From: JBOFDK01 sp051646925
GTDB lineage: Bacteria > Bacillota > Clostridia > Lachnospirales > Cellulosilyticaceae
Assembly (NCBI GenBank): GCA_051646925.1
Contig: JBOFDK010000081.1
Span: forward strand, 1-37,534
Length of the DNA stretch: 37,534 nt
Direction: 5' to 3'
Under the pieces are notes generated by a model. It was not told where the DNA came from. It saw only the letters and a program-made list of their open reading frames with translations, and searched no databases. Position 1 is the stretch's first letter; each line of letters opens with the position of its first letter. The position numbers and the translations under genes are program-made. Positions 33,707 to 37,534 of the stretch are shown here, in pieces.

Positions 33707-33745
33707 AAAAAGATAGTTAAGTAAGCAGTACATAAATAAACAAAT

Positions 33746-33777
33746 AAAAAAGATGTCACATATGTGACATCTTTTTT
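33746..33777. terminator. Bidirectional terminator of the antiporter and aldolase genes
   Basis: The perfect palindrome AAAAAGATGTCACA-TA-TGTGACATCTTTTT has A and T runs on both sides, twelve bases from the aldolase stop. Confidence 0.9.
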
Positions 33778-33788
33778 ATTGTTCTTAA

Positions 33789-34652
33789 TTAAGCTCTACC
33801 AACAGAACCGAAAAGTTCCATTTTTTCTTTTACAGTAGCTTTAATTGCTTCAAAACCTGGGTTAAGAAGTTTACGAGGGTCAAAACCTTTTGCTTCAAGG
33901 TCTTTTCCAGCTTCGATATATTTACGTGTAGCTTCAGCGAATGCTAATTGACATTCTGTGTTAACGTTGATTTTCGCAACGCCAAGGCTGATAGCTTTTT
34001 TAATCATGTCTTCAGGTATACCTGTTCCACCATGAAGTACAAGTGGTGTTGTACCAGTTGCATTGTTGATTGCTTCTAAAGCATCAAATGCAAGACCGTT
34101 CCAGTTAGCTGGGTATTGACCATGAATGTTACCGATACCTGCTGCAAGCATAGTTACACCAAGGTTAGCGATTGCTTGACATTCGTTAGCATCAGCGATA
34201 TCACCATTACCAACAACACCATCTTCTTCACCACCAATTGAACCAACTTCTGCTTCTAAAGAAATACCTTTAGAATTACAAATGTTTACAAGAGCAGTTG
34301 TTTTTGCGATGTTTTCTTCAATTGCATAATGAGAACCATCAAACATTACTGATGAGAAACCAGCTTCGATTGTTTTTAATGCTCCTTCATAGCTACCATG
34401 ATCTAAATGAAGAGCTACAGGTACAGAGATGTTTAATTCTTTGATTAAACCATTAACCATACCAACGATTGTTGTGTAGCCACCCATATATTTTCCAGCA
34501 CCTTCAGAAACACCAAGAATAACTGGTGAGTTGTTTTCTTGTGCTGTTAAAAGAACAGCTTTTGTCCACTCTAGGTTGTTAATATTGAATTGACCTACAG
34601 CGTATTTACCTTCACGTGCTTTATTAAGCATATCTTTTGCAGAAACTAACAT
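33789..34652 (-). CDS. fba: Class II fructose-bisphosphate aldolase
   Basis: The 287-aa protein is a class II (metal-dependent) aldolase. The zinc and substrate motifs are visible: HLDHGSYEGA (His and Asp), EAEVGSIGGEEDG, GNIHGQYP, VLHGGTGIPEDM and INVNTECQ. It splits fructose-1,6-bisphosphate into glyceraldehyde-3-phosphate and dihydroxyacetone phosphate in glycolysis. The length is normal for the short Gram-positive form. GGAGGT lies eight bases before the ATG. A TATAAT on the minus strand lies about 70 bases upstream. More G/C-ending codons than its neighbours fit high expression. It is single and ends in a strong terminator. Confidence 0.96.
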   Translation of the reverse strand: MLVSAKDMLNKAREGKYAVGQFNINNLEWTKAVLLTAQENNSPVILGVSEGAGKYMGGYTTIVGMVNGLIKELNISVPVALHLDHGSYEGALKTIEAGFSSVMFDGSHYAIEENIAKTTALVNICNSKGISLEAEVGSIGGEEDGVVGNGDIADANECQAIANLGVTMLAAGIGNIHGQYPANWNGLAFDALEAINNATGTTPLVLHGGTGIPEDMIKKAISLGVAKINVNTECQLAFAEATRKYIEAGKDLEAKGFDPRKLLNPGFEAIKATVKEKMELFGSVGRA

Positions 34653-34890
34653 AAATAACCTCCAAAGTTTGTTGTAGAGTTGGAAGAAGAATCAACGATT
34701 TTTCTCCGCTAGTTACTATTATAACGTTAATTTCGAAAAAAAGAAACAAAATAATTTGACGAAAAAACATATGTATTTGAATAAAAAAACGTTTAATATA
34801 GATATATAATAAAAAACTATACAGAGTATGTTGAAAAGATATACAATAAGGTAAGTAAAATTAAACAATATATGTCTAAGGAGAGAATAA

Positions 34891-35499
34891 ATGAAAAGTA
34901 ATAAAAAATTTGACTATTATGGGACAATAGAAACTTTTTTAACATTTAAAAACTTGGACCAAAGTTATAAAATTTTTTGGTTACAAAGTATTGTTAATGA
35001 AGTTATAGCAGGAAAAACGACTATTACATTTGAAAAACAAGCGATAAATATGCTTGGAGAAGCGTGGGAATTAATTTTCATGAAAAATATAACGTTAGGG
35101 CGATATGATAAAATTGCCCGTATTTTAGAAGAAATAGATCAAAAATGGCAAGTGGAATATAATTATAAAGCGAATGAGGCAGTAACTTTTTTAGAAGATA
35201 CGGCTTATGACGACGTTCAACCATTATTACTAGAGTTGTATGAAAATACAGTATTTAGACTTTTTGAAACGTACTATGAAAAAAACGTTAAAAAAGCAAA
35301 AGAAAGTGAAAAAAATATGCTGCTTCAAAAATTAATAGATGAAGATAAACATTCTTTATATAAAATAGATGATAGTAAAAAACAAATTATCATAAATAAA
35401 GAATGGTGCATGTGGCTTAAAAAAAATGAAAAGAAAGTAAATGCTTTTATTAGAGATAGTCTTGCATATTATTTAGATAAAAATGCTAGCAAGCGTTAA
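34891..35499 (+). CDS. Unassigned protein resembling the N-terminal part of HNH-associated proteins
   Basis: I cannot name this 202-aa protein with certainty. TFKNLDQSYKIFWLQSIVNEVIAG near the start, an AINMLGEAWELIFMKNITLGRYDKI stretch, and a C-terminal LYKI...INKEWCMWLKKN...FIRDSLAYYLDKN resemble the N-terminal domain of a family of HNH-endonuclease proteins, in which SYK(x)(Y/F)W, W-p-x-x-x-F and NW...YLQKRNP blocks precede the HNH zinc motif. Here the protein stops where the HNH domain would start, and no CxxC...HNH is seen. It is cytoplasmic and mainly helical, with an AAGGAGAG site. The next gene begins 19 bases later. It could be a truncated relative or a stand-alone regulatory domain. 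Confidence 0.6.
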   Translation: MKSNKKFDYYGTIETFLTFKNLDQSYKIFWLQSIVNEVIAGKTTITFEKQAINMLGEAWELIFMKNITLGRYDKIARILEEIDQKWQVEYNYKANEAVTFLEDTAYDDVQPLLLELYENTVFRLFETYYEKNVKKAKESEKNMLLQKLIDEDKHSLYKIDDSKKQIIINKEWCMWLKKNEKKVNAFIRDSLAYYLDKNASKR

Positions 35500-35518
35500 C
35501 TGTAAGGGAGTAAATTAT

Positions 35519-36385
35519 ATGGATACAGTATGTTTTATTATGAATGATCAAGAAATATATGTAGGAGATTATTACAAAGACGAGGTAAAGCAAGTAAAAT
35601 TTAAAGAGCAAGATGGATGGGAATGTAATGATGTTTATGATTTTAAAAATCTTTTAGAATATTTAAACTACCCTCTAAATTATAATGATTTTAAAAATAA
35701 TCGTGTCATTATTTTATATAGAACATCCAAAGATTATGATATAATTAGCCAAGTACAAAAAAAATGGAGTCAGTGTGACAGTGTAGAAATTACGAAACTT
35801 GAAACTATTTTGAAAGCATTAGTAGAAGAAAAATATAATAATGCGCAGGAGCTAGATAAATTAGTACAATTTGTGCAATATGAAAATAAGCTCTATGAAA
35901 TGATAGAATGTAATGGAAATAAATTATTAAGACGTAATGAAACGCATATGTTAGAAAACATTCAAGAAGATTGCATAAAGACAATAACGACAGATGAAGT
36001 TACAAAATTTGTATTAAGTAATAAAGTGTATTTAAAACCAATGACAAATAGAAAACTTATATTAGCACCGGTAAATATTATGCCGACTTGTAAAAATCTT
36101 AAAAAATATTTAGAAACATGTTTTACAGAAGCTAAATGGATAGATAATCAAATAGTTAGAGAAGGCGATGTATTGTTTACGTACACACAGTGGACAAAAA
36201 CATTTTTAAAAGGTTTTAAAAAACAACAAAAGCAAATACTTGCACCTATTGATGGACAAATATTTTGGATGAATACTACAAGTGCAGAAGATATTATTGA
36301 AAAAAATTGTGTTTTAGGTGTTATAGGAAGTACAGACGACACAGAAGAAATTATTAAAAAGTGGATTAAAGAGTTAAATTTTTAA
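35519..36385 (+). CDS. Unassigned protein with a lipoyl-like (barrel-sandwich) C-terminal domain
   Basis: I do not recognise the family of this 288-aa protein. The first 190 residues contain a possible beta-rich start (VCFIMNDQEIYVGDYYKDEVKQVKFK) and a helical middle. The last 90 residues show a barrel-sandwich-like pattern: IVREGDVLFTYTQWTK, then ILAPIDGQIFWMN and ENCVLGVIG spacing, like lipoyl/biotinyl-carrier folds, but without an MKM-type modified lysine. It has no signal or membrane segment. The ATG at 35519 is chosen over one at 35483 because AAGGGAG is eight bases before it. It lies between the HNH-like-N gene and the YitT-family gene, all within 34 bases of each other, suggesting one operon. 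Confidence 0.65.
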   Translation: MDTVCFIMNDQEIYVGDYYKDEVKQVKFKEQDGWECNDVYDFKNLLEYLNYPLNYNDFKNNRVIILYRTSKDYDIISQVQKKWSQCDSVEITKLETILKALVEEKYNNAQELDKLVQFVQYENKLYEMIECNGNKLLRRNETHMLENIQEDCIKTITTDEVTKFVLSNKVYLKPMTNRKLILAPVNIMPTCKNLKKYLETCFTEAKWIDNQIVREGDVLFTYTQWTKTFLKGFKKQQKQILAPIDGQIFWMNTTSAEDIIEKNCVLGVIGSTDDTEEIIKKWIKELNF

Positions 36386-36419
36386 AATTTCTTAATATAT
36401 GATGACAGAGGAGAAGACT

Positions 36420-37313
36420 ATGAACATGAAACAATTATATATTAGTAAAAAAGATGCCTATTTAATAATTTTAGGTGTTAGTATTTTAAGTTTATCTATT
36501 GTATGGTTTTTACAACCATCAGGATTAGTAACAGGTGGTATTTCTGGACTAGGTATAGTGGTACAAGAAATATCGTTAAGAACAATTGCATTTGGAATAC
36601 CGATATGGATGACAACGATTTTGTTTAATATACCACTCTTTATAATTAGTATAAAACAAAGAGGTTTTTATTTTGCTAAGAAATCTCTTTATGCAGTTAT
36701 GTTTACATCATTTTCATTATGGTACATTAGTTATTTACCAAATCCTTTTGCAAGTGTAGATGATTTGTTACTAAATGCTATTTTCGGAGGAATCGGCGTA
36801 GGGATTGGTATAGGTATTGTGCTTCGTTCAGCGGCGACGACAGGTGGAACGGATATGCTTGCATCTATTATTAAATATAAGCATCCTAAATTTCCAATTC
36901 CACAATTAATGTTATGTATAGACGGTTTGATTATATTAGCAGGATTGTTTATGTTTGGGCCTACAAATGCTATGTATGCCGTATTATCAGTATTTGTTAC
37001 ATCAAAAGCGATTAGTACTGTTTTAGAGGGCGGAAGACATGCAAAAGCAGCATTTATTGTATCAGAATATAGTGATGTTATTGCAAAAGCAATTATGGAA
37101 CAAATTCCAAGAGGTAGTACAGGTCTTAAAGCTCGTGGTATGTATTCACAAGAAGAAAAAGAAATGTTATTTACAGTAGTTTCGCAAAAAGAAATTAGTA
37201 AACTGCGAGAAATTATTTATACAATCGATCCAAATGCATTTGTAACAATTGCGGATGTAAAAGAAGTGCTTGGAGAAGGATTTATACAAGAATATAGCCA
37301 ATTAACTTTTTAA
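36420..37313 (+). CDS. YitT-family membrane protein (DUF161 plus DUF2179)
   Basis: The 297-aa protein has about six membrane helices in its first 200 residues (with GGISGLGIV, GIGVGIGIGIVLRSAATTGGTDMLA and the GGRHAKAAFIVSE junction) and a soluble C-terminal domain of about 85 residues (DUF2179). This architecture is the YitT/YpjC family of Firmicutes, whose transport role is not established. The start is set at 36420, following GAGGAG by six bases. In-frame ATGs at 36399 and 36426 are possible alternatives. It is the last gene of a likely three-gene operon with the two unassigned proteins upstream. No terminator is visible before the IS607-like start at 37475. Confidence 0.9.
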   Translation: MNMKQLYISKKDAYLIILGVSILSLSIVWFLQPSGLVTGGISGLGIVVQEISLRTIAFGIPIWMTTILFNIPLFIISIKQRGFYFAKKSLYAVMFTSFSLWYISYLPNPFASVDDLLLNAIFGGIGVGIGIGIVLRSAATTGGTDMLASIIKYKHPKFPIPQLMLCIDGLIILAGLFMFGPTNAMYAVLSVFVTSKAISTVLEGGRHAKAAFIVSEYSDVIAKAIMEQIPRGSTGLKARGMYSQEEKEMLFTVVSQKEISKLREIIYTIDPNAFVTIADVKEVLGEGFIQEYSQLTF

Positions 37314-37474
37314 ATAAAGAATTTAAATAAAAACTTGAAATATGTATATACTAAACTCAGTATTATAATTCAATAATGGAGGGTATTAGCTGTTGATGAA
37401 ACCTTGTAGAAGTTTGTATAAACTTATTGATTTTATATAACGCTCGTATTATTATAAATCAAGAGGTGATAAAT

Positions 37475-37534
37475 ATGAAATATTATTCTATAGGAGATTT
37501 TGCAAGTCTAATAGGCAAAAACCCACAAACATTA
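37475..37534 (+). CDS. Start of an IS607-like TnpA or MerR-type protein (cut by window end)
   Basis: Only the first 20 codons are present: MKYYSIGDFASLIGKNPQTL, with AGAGGTGA six bases before the ATG. This is the start of a MerR-type winged helix-turn-helix, and the phrase SIGDFA-LIGK-TQTL is characteristic of IS607 TnpA N-termini, the part that is missing from the broken copy at 9421. If so, an IS607-like element begins near 37440. A MerR-family transcription regulator is the alternative. Sequence downstream of the window would settle it. Confidence 0.6.
   Translation, partial: MKYYSIGDFASLIGKNPQTL

Noticed and set aside
37396..37440. A 14-codon open frame (MKPCRSLYKLIDFI) with an upstream GGAGGG
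   Set aside because: The spacing to GGAGGG is long (12 bases) and no attenuator structure follows. It could be part of an IS end.

Overview
This is a very AT-rich window from a low-GC Firmicutes genome, most likely an anaerobic member of the Clostridia. The grounds are the AGGAGG-type ribosome binding sites, TTGACA/TATAAT promoters, hairpin-plus-T-run terminators, a small ferredoxin, a lysine riboswitch, a DegS/DegU-like two-component pair, IS607-type elements and a clostridial-style LysM-G5-M23 cell wall protein. I cannot name the genus from the sequence alone.

Layout. 1-2414: the end of a sugar ABC transporter (binding protein cut by the window edge, then two MalF/MalG-type permeases). 2624-4529: an ABC-2 exporter (ATPase and permease) with its own promoter. 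4591-9378: mostly single genes with their own terminators: a VOC protein, an 84-aa and a 50-aa hypothetical, an unusual ferredoxin, a papain-like protein with a copper-amine-oxidase-type C-terminal domain, a small helical protein and a pentapeptide-repeat protein. 9421-about 11110: a decayed IS607-type element whose TnpA is broken but whose TnpB (RNA-guided nuclease family) keeps its catalytic residues and a likely omegaRNA 3' end. It lies directly upstream of a HEAT-repeat/RNA-methyltransferase gene.

12728-14610: a lysine riboswitch with promoter and terminator controlling an NhaC-family transporter. 14760-20571: a MacB-type ABC transporter (ATPase plus a 1076-aa permease with a long extracytoplasmic coiled coil), facing a soluble histidine kinase and its response regulator across a shared bidirectional terminator. 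20721-25673: a GntR-regulated PTS operon (IIB, IIC, GH4 phospho-glycosidase, ChbG-type deacetylase, IIA), best read as N,N'-diacetylchitobiose uptake and breakdown. 25739-28006: an ECF transporter S component divergent from a MocR/PdxR-type regulator, suggesting vitamin B6 uptake control.

28137-37313: an M23 peptidase, a membrane-anchored MutS-like ATPase with a rhodanese, a CPA2 antiporter, class II fructose-bisphosphate aldolase, two unassigned proteins (one resembling the N-terminal part of HNH-endonuclease-associated proteins, one with a lipoyl-like C-terminus) and a YitT-family membrane protein. The last 60 bases begin another IS607-like TnpA or MerR-type gene.

No tRNA, rRNA, CRISPR array, phage module or replication origin was seen. 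The points most worth following are the TnpB/omegaRNA locus with a dead transposase, the two unassigned genes at 34891-36385, the papain-like fusion protein, and a dyad motif shared by two distant promoter regions.
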